From NCBI GenBank assembly GCA_011503125.2, contig WWBZ02000040.1, forward strand, positions 3,038,001 through 3,102,000: a stretch of 64,000 nt of DNA. The letters run 5' to 3'. The stretch comes from Botryosphaeria dothidea. Its lineage: Eukaryota; Ascomycota; Dothideomycetes; Botryosphaeriales; Botryosphaeriaceae. Below, in pieces: positions 11,600-23,706 of this stretch. The position numbers were made by a program, and so were the translations under genes. The number at the start of each line of letters is the position of its first letter. Position 1 is the first letter of the stretch. The notes under the pieces are model-generated. The model searched no databases. It was not told where the DNA came from and saw nothing but the letters and a program-made list of their open reading frames with translations.

Positions 11600-14500
11600 G
11601 CTTGCTTCCTCTTCAATGCTCAGTTCACCGTCATCACCACTACTACTTCCGGACATAGTTACGACATGCGATAAGCGATAAGGGTTCATATTTCATGGGA
11701 GTTTCGGTGGGAGTTTACCAGCTTTTCGGGAATTGCTTTTTGGCTTACTTGTCGCTGTTCTTAAGCGGTCCGTTCTGGAGGCAGGCGTTCTTCGACCACC
11801 GGGTGGCTTTGGATTGCTTCGTCACCTGTCTTTCTTACTGGTCGCCGCGGATTACATTTTATTCTGCTTTGCGCCATCCTCTCAAGCTGTAGATACGCAA
11901 CTTTCGACTGCTAAGGTTTATCTGGCAGCATACCTAGTCAACTAGCTAATCAGCGCTTCAGGCGCGTATCCTACTCGGTCACATTGCGTCTGGTGCTTCA
12001 TCACATTCCTATTGCTTACGCGCTCTGCCCGATGACGATACAAGGCAGACTCGGACCGTTATTGCTTGTGACACCTGCAACCCACAACCCGCAGCTCGCC
12101 GCTCGCCGCTGTTTCGCCGCCTCGTCGATCCAGTTCTCGGCAGATTGGTGGGTGGCGTGCCTCAGCCTGTTGTTGCACGAAAGATCCAGCTCATACCGTC
12201 CAGCGGCCCCCAGCCCCCAACCTCCCCTAGTCCTAACAGGTATGCACAACGCACCCCAACGCAGACTTTTGACGAGGGTCCATGGTCACCCAAGGTAGCG
12301 AGGTGCACTCCACAAAAAACGGTTCCACCAAGCAGACGGGAAGCGACCTACATACAACAACCCTGCTCTGGGAACGGAAACCAAGCCGCAAGCGCGATGC
12401 GCGCGCCATCATCACGCGACCCTTTCTCTTGCATCTCGCCAACCCTTCAATGTCCAATTGCCCAACGTTAATGCCGTGCGCACCTCGGGTCACTTACTGA
12501 CAGGGAAGAAAAGAGAAAATAAATTGAAAAGTACTCGTACATACCTTGCACTTTTCCTCATGACATTCGCAAGCATTGACCTGACCACCACAACGCCACC
12601 TCATCACATCCAAAGCAAACAACACAACATGAAAGTTTCACCGCTTTTCAGTCACCACCCATCACATGGCATCGTTCGCCCGTGTGCTTTGTTTCCGGTG
12701 CTGTCTGGATCTACCCGATGGAGCGACAACGGCCATCCGGGGATAACGCCATGGCCGCCACATGGCTGAAGGAAACGACCGAACGGCGCCGCTTATCCTC
12801 GTATGTGCATACGCCAGCAGTTGCGCACATATGGCGGTGGGGGAGCCTGCCTGCGCAAAAAAAGAGACGGATGCCACACGGCCATGCTTAGGAGCCGCGT
12901 GTTTCGCAGCGTTCCGCGTCCCTCGACCTCGTGTTCCTCCGCCATTCGGCCGCAATCGATGCAAGAGGCGGATAGTGCGCGCGGACCACCCGGAAACGAC
13001 ATCGACGGTGATAGTGGTGTCTTATTTGTTGCTTGTCGCTGCATGTTGATCGAGATGCGCGTTGGTGCTAGTTGATCGCTGACAGACAGGTAACAAGCAG
13101 CTGGAGAACTGTCAGTCACCGACCTACATCCATGGCGCGCAACTAGCGATTGCGTTTTGTTGCTACATTGAACGCCTCTTGCGGCGAGGCCTTCCGACGA
13201 TTGGAGCCGGAGATCGATTACCGAGGCGCAGCGCCCCCGACTTGGTTTACGACATTGATGCGGGAAAGACAAAAGATGAGAGGGGCCAACGTCTAGGCGG
13301 TACCATACGTTGGTTGCGTCGCGTCATTTCCCTACCGAACTCCATCGCGCGCCAAACGAGATGAAGGGGGTCGAAAACCAGGAACCGGCCTTTGATGCTT
13401 TCTTACGTTGGCAGCTGTCTCATTTGCGGATTCGCGAACGCAAGAAGCTGCGAGTGCCCTGCGTCAGCGAGCCCGGAGGAAACGCCCGGCCAGCAAACGG
13501 CCAGCAGCGCGATGACGAAAGGATGATCGTCATGGAACGGGGCGACACGAATAATGGGCAGATGGGAGACCCTGCGTCAGAAGGGGAACGTCGGTATCTC
13601 GCCGAAGAGGCGCCTGTTCGGGCGCGACTCCTTCAACCACGTGCGGTTCGAGGCAAGTCGAGCGAGCAATATTTGCAATTTTTTTCACCTGCACGGGGTT
13701 TTCCCGTCTCTTCTTCGCTCGAGTTCTGGAACCGGGTGACTAGACGCAGGTAAGCGGCGAGACCGTGGCACCAAAAACCGCGCCGGCGCGCCTCGATGAT
13801 CGTCGACGGAAGACTCTCCGCTCTGCAACGGCTGCGGCCCGGACTCGGCCACTCGGGTCGTCGAGAGAAAAAGGGAAAAGTGAATCCGCGAGGACAGGCC
13901 ATGGGGAAATAATCTGCAGCCAAATCGCCAACTTTTCGAGTTCCCGTTCTGGGACATAATCGGCGTCGCCACCTCTCTATCTTGAGTTCTGGATGTGAGA
14001 GTTGTGCACCTACCAGTTGGTCTCCAGCCCATCGGCTCTTCTATATCTTATGCGGTCTTGACACGCCACATCTCCCGTCACCGCCGCTTCCGGCGTCCAT
14101 CGGTGGAGCCGCCTTGGATCCTGATGTGGTGGGGAAAGCTCAGAGTGTCCTTCTACGGTCGTTCGAGAATGTCGTTCGCACGTGCCGTTTAGGGGTTCTA
14201 GCCACCCGAAGGGCCCCCAGCTCGACTTTGCCATTCCGCCGTTCCCGGAGCCGGTGGGCATTTTCCGCTTCCCGCAATTCGCAGGTCCACAGAGAGAACG
14301 CGCTGCGTCATCGATGTTTGTTTCTGCCAATTCCATCAGCATCATGACGCCAGACAGAGACAAGTCGTGAGGCGACCTGCCGTAAAGAGATCGCTTCGGC
14401 ATATATTTGGGCCGAAGATACCGCTGCCGAAATAATCGCTGGCTGAAAGACTCGCTAGCCGATCGACGGATGTAAAAGTTGTGGATGCAAGCAGACTGCG

Positions 14501-17500
14501 ATGCGCGCTTTTTACATCTTCAGATCGAAACGTCTGTCGGCACCATCCGGCTACTGCCGCGAAGCATGTCAACAATCGCCTATCGCAAAAGTTGCCGCAC
14601 TCAGTTTGGAACTGCGACATTTGACGCATCTCACCCTGGGCCCTGGGCCGAGCCGCTCTTCTGCCGCTGCTTGATATTGCCGCCATCGTTCACTCTGTCT
14701 ATTTCTTCTCCCATATGCTCCTCGGTACTCGGTACTTTTGAGAAACGAAGATGCTCAACGAAGATGAAGTATCGGACGAGAGCACTCTGATTCAATCGAT
14801 TACTTACCTCTACGCCCTTGGACTGATTATGAGCATCGGGCGATAAGCTTTGAAGGAGTCGTATACCATTGCGCGTTCGATTACTACCCCAGAAATATGG
14901 GATCGAGTCCCACTCTCAACGACTTTGGCTTCTCGGGCGGCACCATCTCAGAGAAAAAAAGGCATCGAAACCGACGGGACCTATCTTCAGCCTTCTGATC
15001 CTCGACCTTGGTTTCGGTGATGCTGCACTGCCACGAACCGAGTGAGATCATCGCGGAACCGCCCGGTGATTACGATACCATCGCTGCCATTGTCGGTAGG
15101 GACGTGTTCCAAATGCAAGTCCACTGCAATGGCGGTACGGTGGCCAATCGTCCAGTGTCCCATCGCCAAATGACAAAGAAGCCGCGTAGGATTAAAATTG
15201 CCCCTGCTCGGCGACAAGAAAGCGGACGTTACAGGACGGCGGCTGCAAACTTTAACCTGTGTTTGAATTGCGTTAGTTCTCCGTTCTGCTTATGTTTCGT
15301 GCTCATCCGGCCAATCTCTAGCAGACACCAGCGTCCGTTGCCCTCTATCGTGAGCTGGAGCAGCCCCGGTGCTACGCAATCCATTTTTCATACTTCCGGG
15401 TCTGAATATGGACAGGGGTTGTACATGGCCTTTTCATCCGACAATCCTGCCGAAAACCTAAAGTGCACTTGAGCAAGGGTGATTTGCGCAGGACCAGGGC
15501 TCATTTGCGTACCCAGGGAAGCAGAGCGCTGAAGACAATGGTTGTGACAGGTATCACTGCAACATGATAGGTCCATCATGCTGCAGTCTGCTCTTTCCCG
15601 ACAATAGAGCCCGGCACATAGAAAAACAACTTCGCGCTAACCGCTTGGCCGGACGCTCGTTGGAAGGTGCTGACCAGAGATTTCGATTGCCTTCTTCACA
15701 TGGGAAATGCTCAGCCCCACGCGCACGACAGGAAAAAGCAATAGCAAGGTTTGTTATCGTGGTACTTTTAAATCGGTCGGAAGGCTGAGCAAAACAGGTT
15801 CCTGATCTTGAGTCAGCTCGAGACCCTAGGCCGTACACCACACCAACACCATTGGCAAAGATTTGGCAACAGCCGAAGGTTTGCCATCCAAGAAACCTGT
15901 TTTCTTGCGATGCTTGTACGCACCACCTCGGCTTGTTTGCTGTCCAGACCGTCCTTGTTGACTCCATCCAGCTTTGGTTTCAAACAATAATCTCAAAGTG
16001 GCTTTGGAGAACAAGTCCAGAATTTGCAGAAAATGATGCTCAGTTTTCAATCATGATTGCACGGGAAAAGAAGAACAATAGACATCCTTGTACTAAAAGC
16101 AAGCCACTAATCGTTATCGCCGCAGGAGCGGTACACTTTATGCCGATAGGTTCTGCTCGAGGGGAAAGTGGAGATAACACACGCAAACTCCATGGTCCAG
16201 CTATCCTTAGCACGCCTTGCGTGTCAATGCCTTCGTCAGCCATGGTAGGCCAGGTAACACCAAACGTCGATCCACACAGAAGACCACGCGTTCGAGATCA
16301 ATTTGTATGCTCTGGTTGAATTGAGCCGATGCCGTGGGAAGCACATTTTGACTTCCGTCCTCCCTTGCTTGGAATGAACCCCTTTGGACACACCGGTGTT
16401 CGAAGCGGGACGAATCTGTAACCGACGTTCCAGCCTTTTGCTGCAGGCACGATGACACAACCTGTATCACCCAGCCGAAGGCCTAGACAAGTCATGATGG
16501 AACCTCTGGGCTGCAACCTCAGAGTACATTTGGGCATCCTGGGCATCGCGGGTTTGCATTAGGACGGCGAGGAGTGGTGTGGAGCCGCTCGACTAGCGGC
16601 GGCAGGAGAGAAAGAGCCCGGCTATCTCAGTGCCGGAAGGTAAATGTTATGGGAAACATCGCAGATCAATGGAAGAGGGCGCGATCGCACGGAGCGGAAT
16701 CAGCCCGACGCCGACCGATGCAAATAGCCTCTGCGCACACATTTTCCCTGAAACTTCCTTCACGACTTGCCGGGGGCCAATGACGAATCGTTCCCCCGGA
16801 CCGCGGCTTCACGCAGATGCCTTTCCTGTGATCGGAACCGACCAAAGAGTGACGTCCTGGCCACACGTGTCGCCGTTTTGACGGTCACCGGAGCAGGAGC
16901 ACACAGTCCATTCCGACGGCCAAGCCAGCGTATGTGTGGGTGGTGGGTACGGGACCAGTATCAGCCAAGAAACGGCCAAGAAGGGCAACAAACACCAGTC
17001 GGCAAATTCACTGGCCACACATTTGTTTGAGGTATCCCAGAGGTTTATACAAGACGACTCTGGCGGCGTGGCTTGGCGGAGCGCGACGGACGGGCTTGGC
17101 TCCTACCGTCACACAGGCAGCGGTGGATGCATTCGGCCGTGGAAGCATGGCAATCAGTCCCTTTTTGCCCTTGTCCCACGATGATCGTGCCGGTCAGGAA
17201 ATGCGTCGCAACCGAATGAGGCAGTGCAAAGACCGCCGCGCGCTTGTGAGGAGCTTGGGGACGGAAAGCAAACATCCCTGACCCCGCTGCAATCCCCAAA
17301 GGTCGGCACCTTCACCCAGCATCGACGCCCTGTTTCCACTGTTGCGGGTCCGCAGATCTGGCCCGCGAGGAATCCGCGTCTGGCACTGATGGCTGCGGTG
17401 CAGGACGAAGCAGGTCGAGAATCCTGTGGAAAGAGGGCACACTGATGATGCCAATGTCTCTGCCAGCGTTCAGCGGTGGCGGTTGTGCAGCCGGCCTTTA

Positions 17501-19214
17501 GGCATCGTGGGGCTGGCGACGCACCGCCACCCACCGTGTGCGATTGACGATCCAATTTCCTCAGCAGCCGTAGGCCAAGGCGCGTGTCACTATGTTGCGT
17601 TTATCTGGGGGCGGCAGCAGGAAGCACATTCCGCGCGGGCGGCGGCAGCACGCACGCATGGAGCCGGCTAGGCCAGGAAGGCAGCAAAGGGCTGTCACAC
17701 GTCCTCGTCGTCGTCATCTCCGGCGTGACGACACAGGTGCTGCGCGACGCTTGGCGGAGTCCACGGACTGTACAACGGAAGATTCTCCAGGCGCCGGGCG
17801 GGGGTGGGGAGGCACTACTGGCGGGTCTGGGGATAGCTTGGGGCGTGGAGGAGGGCGCAAGCGAAACCTGAGGCGAATAGTGCGTGGGTCTAAGCGGCGG
17901 TCTACGGTGGTCTGGTGGGTGTTTGGTTTCGGGCGCACAAACAAGCGCTTGCAGGGAGTGGGTAAGGCCTGGGGGCGCCGCGGATCATCCGTGGGTCCAG
18001 CTGGGATGGCGGCGCCGCTAAGAGATCATGCCAAGAGCCCTCCCACGACTCCCGCTCCTCCAGCCCTCTCCGGCACTCCTCAGCGGTCTGTCCGTCTGCC
18101 CTTTGCTGCCAGACCGGGTGGCGCTCTCATCCTCACCTTGCCCTGCCGCGCCGCACGCCTCCCGCCCGTATGAGCGCCAGCCGCCCGTTACGGCTCAGGA
18201 AGGCCCGCTGAACGCACACATTCCTCACTCCTGGAAGCCACAGCAAAAAAATCCTCCTCTCCGCGCCGCAGGCTGGCGGTTGGGTGCTGTTGAGGCCCTG
18301 CCAAGGCGCGTTTCTCGTGCTGGTTTCCCTCTCCCTGCCTCGCACAGAAGCCGCCGGATCCGTTATCTCAAGGGAACGCACAAGCATTACCCAGTCCGCA
18401 GCGCTCAGCCACAGAATTTGGCATCCGCGTTGCGGTCCGCTGTCTTGTCCGGCCTTGGCACTGCCTCCTCCGCGGGCCTTTCTGCCCAAGGAATAGCGGC
18501 CCTGCGTAACTCAACATCCTCATGCTTCCTATCTCACTAAGCCTACGTAACGGCCACTCCTCCGCCGCTGCTGAGCTGGCCCTGTCTTGGCCCTCCCTGT
18601 CGCATGCATGCAGATCTCTGCCGCCCGCCGACAGCATGACCGCAAACTGCTGTTCCGCCATCCACCAGCAGCAGCCGCCGTCGTTCTGGGTTGCCGCCCG
18701 TGCTGCGCCCACCCGCCATGATGTGCTCAAGTGCCAATCTTCTCCAATTCCCGTGCCCGCTGTCCTGGCCATCGGAACGTGGTTGATGCCGAGACCTGGC
18801 TTCTGATAACGCGTAACACTAACACATCATTCATAGCGCACGATGCATCGATGCCTCCTTGGGGCAAATGTGGGCCTCACGAGGCGCTCGAGCTTCTTGT
18901 CACTGCTGCCAAATAGATAATAGACTTTCCCGGCTCTGTATCCCCGAATCTAGAGACGCCTATTTGATGCCGCCCCTCCCCGCTCCTCTTTTGAAAGTGA
19001 TCTCTCTGGTCACCCTAACCGCTAGCAACCCCCACCAAACCACAACCTCATCGCCCTTCCCTCAAGGCGCTGCTTAGTTTCAAACCCTGTTGACCTCTCA
19101 GCCCCTCAGCGGGTCGCTACCAAGCCCTACTTCACTTTTTCTTGTCCTCCGTTTCACTCGCTCCTCTTCCTCGCGCCTTCTTGTTTCATTTTCCCCTTCA
19201 CCAGGGCCGTGGAA
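11600..19214. other. 7.6 kb gene-free stretch
   Basis: I found no recognisable protein gene, tRNA or rRNA in this long segment. Open frames are short (under about 200 codons), overlap on both strands and show no family signature or plausible exon chain. It is not AT-rich and shows no LTR, terminal inverted repeat or transposase remnant, so it is not an obvious RIP-inactivated transposon. Pyrimidine-rich plus-strand tracts occur at about 18020-18080 and 18990-19205; the last is the likely promoter and 5' UTR of the downstream MFS gene. A non-coding RNA or a long 5' leader could lie here. Confidence 0.45.
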
Positions 19215-21398
19215 ATGAGGTCCATTACTTTCCCCACTGCTGTCATGCCGCGGTGTTCAGAGAAGCAACATTCCACCGGCTTGCCCACGTCGAGGCGGTC
19301 TTCAAGCGCTTCTCCGTCACTCTTCGACCAGGACCCCGAGAAGGGCGGCTTGCCTGGGCACCTCGAGAATGGCAACTCACTCACTCAGAAGGAACCCCCC
19401 GCAGAAGAGCCCAACTGGCCGACCGAATGGAGAGCCTGGACGACCCTGGCCGCCTGTTTCTTCCTGATGTTTAACAGCTGGGGCATAGTGAATGCTTACG
19501 GAACCTTCGCCTCGTACTACAAAGACGTGCTGCTTCCGGGCACGAATGCATTATACTTCAACCTCTTCGGTGCGACCGACTGTTTCATGGTGCTTATTCT
19601 GTCGGGCGTCGTCGGTCGCCTGCTAGACGCCGGATACTACAAGCAACTCATCGGAACCGGTGCTTTCTTCGTCACCCTCGGCTTCATGCTCCTCAGCATC
19701 GCGAACGGCAACGGCGAGTGGAATGACGGCAACATCGCCTTGATCGAGGTGACGCACGGCATCGTGGCGGGGCTGGGCATGGCTTGCTTTTTCGTCAGCA
19801 GCTCGCAGAGTAAGTACCACCCCAATCAAACAAACACGAGAGACATCTGCCGTGCTCAAACACGTTGGGCCGTTATCGTGGTGTCTTGGGAGACGGTCAA
19901 CACCACGATGGATTAAGCTATGGCAGATGGTGGCCTGATTGACGCCGCTGATTCGCTTTCTTGTTTTAGTTGCTGCTACCTGGTTCCAGCGACGGAAGAG
20001 TCTGGCCATCGGTATTGTCGCCTCGGGCGCGAGTATCTGTGAGTACCTTGCCTTCATCTCAGGAATTAAGACCATTCCTGGGTGTATCAAAAAACCCGCC
20101 TTGACGGAATGCGCTGACGATCTTCTGCAGCCGGACTTGTCTATCCGATCATGCTCCGCTTCCTCACGACGTCGGTTGGATTCAACAATGCTGTGCGTTG
20201 CGTTGCTGGGCTCATCGGCGCCACGGCGCTCTTCTCCTACTTCTTCGCGAGGCCCAACCCGAAGCACATGTACCGCAAGCCTGAATCATGGCAGGACCAC
20301 AGGGTCTGGGTCGACTTCGAGGCCTTTCAGTACAAGCCGTTTTGCTGGTTCACTGCCAGCATTGCCTTCTTATTCTTGGGATTCTATCCCGTGTTCTTCA
20401 ACCTTGAGGAGGTGAGTATTCGTTATGAAACGGTGTCGTGATACTGCGCAATGCCGTTTTCAGTTCCTTTACTTATCTGGCTTGGGATCAGAGGTGAGCG
20501 ATTTTACAAAATGTTAATGCTTCGTGTGTTATAGTGGGCTGCCAGTCGAGGTTTCGGATACAAGGATGGTATCCTGCCAACAGCACAGCCTGGCGAACAC
20601 AGGCCATTGACAGCTGGCTTGGCGACTTACTACATGCTGGCCATCATGAATGCCATGAGCACGTTCGGTCGCATCGGCGCAGCCTACCTCAGTGACCAGT
20701 AAGCTACAACTCTCCCAAAGGATGCTCACCACAGCGCACCGGCTAACCCTTTAACCTCCAATAGCTACGGCGCAGTCCTGGTCCACACCGTCGTCACGGG
20801 CGTGTGCTCCCTCCTCGTCCTCATCCTCTGGACGCTCACCCCGAACTTCGACATCTCCATGGTCTTCATCGCCTTCTTCGGCGTCTTCAGCGGCTCTGTC
20901 ATCGGCCTGCCGCCGGCCAGCATGGCCTACATCCTCGGCAAGGAGCCGCACCGCCAGGCCAAGCTGGGCCAGTGGACGGGAATGATGTACACGGCCGCGG
21001 GCATCCCATCGCTCATCGGCCCCATCGTCGCCGGCGCCCTCATCTCCAAATACAACACCTACCTCACCGTCCAGCTCTGGAGCGGCGCCTGCCTCGCTCT
21101 CAGCACCGTCTGCATGGCCGTGACGTACTACCACAAGCGCAAGGAGCACCCCGCTGCCGCGTCCTTCTCCGAGGCCGAGCAGGCCGATTCGTCGGATGAG
21201 CAGGAAGACGGCCTCCGCATCGGCCGCACCGCCAGCACGGGCAACGTGTCCAGCCGGACCGTGTCGAGCGGCGCGTCTACCGTGCAGTCGCCGCGGCGCC
21301 AGGCACCCGGCGAGGATGAGGAGCAGCGGAAGGCGCAGAGCGACGATGACGACGAGATCAAGCAAGTCAAGACTGATGAGGAAAACTCCAAAGCATAA
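19215..21398 (+). CDS. MFS monocarboxylate-type transporter (MCH-like)
   Basis: Exons 19215-19809, 19970-20038, 20131-20411, 20535-20698 and 20765-21398 give 580 residues. The hydrophilic N-terminus is followed by WRAWTTLAACFFLMF and WGIVNAYGTF, the helix 1 signature of fungal monocarboxylate-porter homologues, and GASISGLVYPIML is restored across intron 2. The C-terminal tail (about 80 residues) is Ser-, Asp- and Glu-rich and probably cytosolic. Yeast relatives (MCH family) include a riboflavin importer but most are uncharacterised, so the substrate is unknown. The ATG at 19215 was chosen over an upstream GTG. The intron between exons 3 and 4 could instead be two introns flanking a 30-nt in-frame exon (20464-20493). 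Confidence 0.85.
20464..20493 (+). other. possible 30-nt cassette micro-exon
   Basis: Inside the 123 bp intron of the monocarboxylate-type gene, a TTTTCAG acceptor ends at 20463 and a GTGAGC donor starts at 20494. The 30 bases between are stop-free and in phase 0, adding ten residues (FLYLSGLGSE) between NLEE and WAASRG. The flanking introns would be 52 and 41 nt. The direct NLEE-WAASRG join looks like the conserved form, so inclusion may be rare or never happen. Confidence 0.3.
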
Positions 21399-23706
21399 GA
21401 CCGAGGGATGACTACACAAGAGAGGAAGAGAGACGACTGCATCATTGGTATTTGAACACAGAAACGGCGTCCCGGCGTTCGAAAGGCTGACCTGTCTTTC
21501 TACTCCCACTTCCCCCTTTTTTTTCTGAGTGCGATATCCACGAAACTCTCCACACCAAACGAAACATTTCTGTGGCGGCTGTCATGACGACGATCTGGCT
21601 TCTTCTGCTTCCTTGCTTTGCTTTTTCCTTGGCTCTCATGGTTTCTCCTATGATGAAACTGACGTATTCGAAAAAACGGCGTGGTGCACGGATGCTTAGA
21701 CCGCTTGCTTATTGCTTTTGCTTTTCGGGGTACTTTTTGCAGACAGGGAGCTTCCTTGAAGACAGTGGGCGCGGTGGCGTTTTCCTTGTGCGGATCTTCG
21801 TGGCGTTGGCAAGCCACGCGGCTGGGCGTTTTCATGGCAGGGGGATGAGAAGCGCCCTCGAGACGGAAAAATGGGAGGGGCAACAAAAGTGGCTTTTGCC
21901 TACAGAGGGGTCGGACTGGTGCATGCGGCGCTGATGCGCTTGGTGATGATCTTCACGGCTGTTTTGTTTTCTAACGTGCTGAGGCGCTGCCGGCTTGGGC
22001 CGCGCTCGGCGGTGGAGATTCGGGAGTGCAGTAGATCAGACCTATCTGAATAGAGATCATGTGCGCAAGCAGTACTCGGTAGTACAGACTGAAGTTTTGA
22101 TAAGACTGAGGGTCACTTTGAGATCTTGTCGTTGTGCGCGAAAATGGTGGCGATGACGGTAGTAGGTGATAACAAACACAGATCGGAACTTCACAATGCC
22201 GTGAGTGCTTGGACAGAGAACGGCTCCGCGTCGGCACGAGCTTCACCTGCATGTGATCTCTTATCTCGGCTGATATGTCTTTGGCAAGCAATTGGTTGTG
22301 TTGCGGGTGCAGGAAGGTTGCGGGTGACGTTGCTGACGACCTCTACGAAACATTACGAAAACCGCACCGCAACCTTACCGAAACCTCCAGGACCCTCTTC
22401 CGGAAACCCCACTTCCGATTTCAACGGGTAACCTCCGCACGTGAGGCTTGGAAGGTCTATTCCCGCTGCCGCTCTCGTATCGCGGCCACAGGCTTGATGG
22501 TAGTGCGATGCTTATATTTGGCACGTGGGGAAAGCTGTGACAGCGACTATCAATAACTCGTATTGCTACAGGCTAAAGCATTAGAGTAGTCTGGCTGCAG
22601 TGACCGTCACTATTTGGCGGTTCTTGGCTCACTTCTTAATTTGAGGTACGATGTGACGTAAACTTTCCTTTGTGAAGCGACTGCTGTTTGTGACAACCGC
22701 ATCTGAGAGACTCGATCTTGCTACAGTACAGGTGTGCGTTACCTGCGGCACTTTGCACGTGCATGTACGCTTCAGGCCCGTGGTCGTACACCAAGCAGAC
22801 TGAGCTGTCTTCGGAGGGTATTGCGCTGCTGTTGCATGACCTTCGCGGCGGCGGCTGCCACGAAGGCGACGATGATGGGCCTTGGGGGAGTTTCCTGGAG
22901 CGGTTGCATCTAGTGGACACCGCGCTCAGAACTGGCCCAAGATTTTTGGATGCTCTAGGCCGAAAGAACGTAAATACAATGAAAGAAGTGGCGGTGGCCT
23001 CAGTACTGGTTTACGAGGAAGGTGCGATCGCGGGCGGGCTGCTGGCTGCCTACGTCACGCACAATCAGTGGTCAAAAATATCTTACAACAACCACCACGA
23101 CCACAATCACACAGGCTCCTTAGAGGAGAGTCTCAAAAAGAGCACCCACGGTGTTCAGCAGATAAAGGAAGGGGGGGGGGGGGGGGGGGGGGGGGAAGAC
23201 AAAAAGAAACGGCCACTGGCCGGAAGGAAACTAACCTGGTCGCTAGTTTACCTTTAGCAATCCACTGTTGAATCGGGAGAAACCTATATGCAGCCGACGG
23301 GGCTCGAATCGACGCGGTTTCCTCTTTTGCTCTTACAGAGGACTTACTAGATCAAGGTTAGCAGTTCTTTGAAGTACGCATTTATGGACGTACCACTAGA
23401 CCTTACGGCCTGGACCCCTTGCCCTTCTAGGGGCGAGAGAAGAAGCAACCTACCACATACATATATTGATTCACCAGCATTGTCATGGACGCGCGCATAT
23501 TCTTCACCTTCACTACGCCCATCAGCTTCAGAGATAGCCAAATGTCGAGATCTTCCATCAACCACTCCAAACTTCCACTAAAGGCTTGACTCGCGACTTC
23601 CACCATCTTTGGGTATAAAATCCACTCCGAACGCCAATGCTTTGCCAACGTTTCGACTCTCTCTCTCTCTTCCTCTCTCCTCTTTTCTTTCCCTTCCCTT
23701 CCCTCA
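21399..23706. other. convergent intergenic region, no gene seen
   Basis: This 2.3 kb lies between the 3' ends of the monocarboxylate-type gene and JJJ1. Open frames here lack family features; the longest (22718-23257) runs through a poly-G tract that fakes a polyglycine segment. A CT-rich run at about 23660-23705 adjoins the JJJ1 stop codon. Confidence 0.5.
23171..23195 (+). repeat. 25-base poly-G homopolymer
   Basis: An uninterrupted run of 25 G is visible. Such runs are prone to polymerase slippage and sequencing error, and can form G-quadruplexes. It lies in a convergent intergenic region, not in a gene. Confidence 0.95.

Noticed and set aside
14860..14930. B-box-like GGATCGAGTCC
   Set aside because: No matching acceptor stem or A-box upstream at tRNA spacing.
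22718..23257. 179-codon open frame with polyglycine
   Set aside because: The polyglycine comes from the 25-G homopolymer; no conserved features or splice structure.
23285..23415. tRNA-like A-box (GGTCTAGTGG) and B-box (GATTCGAGCCC) on the minus strand
   Set aside because: The boxes are good, but the acceptor stem pairs at only about five positions and no anticodon arm can be folded even with an intron; likely coincidence or a relic.
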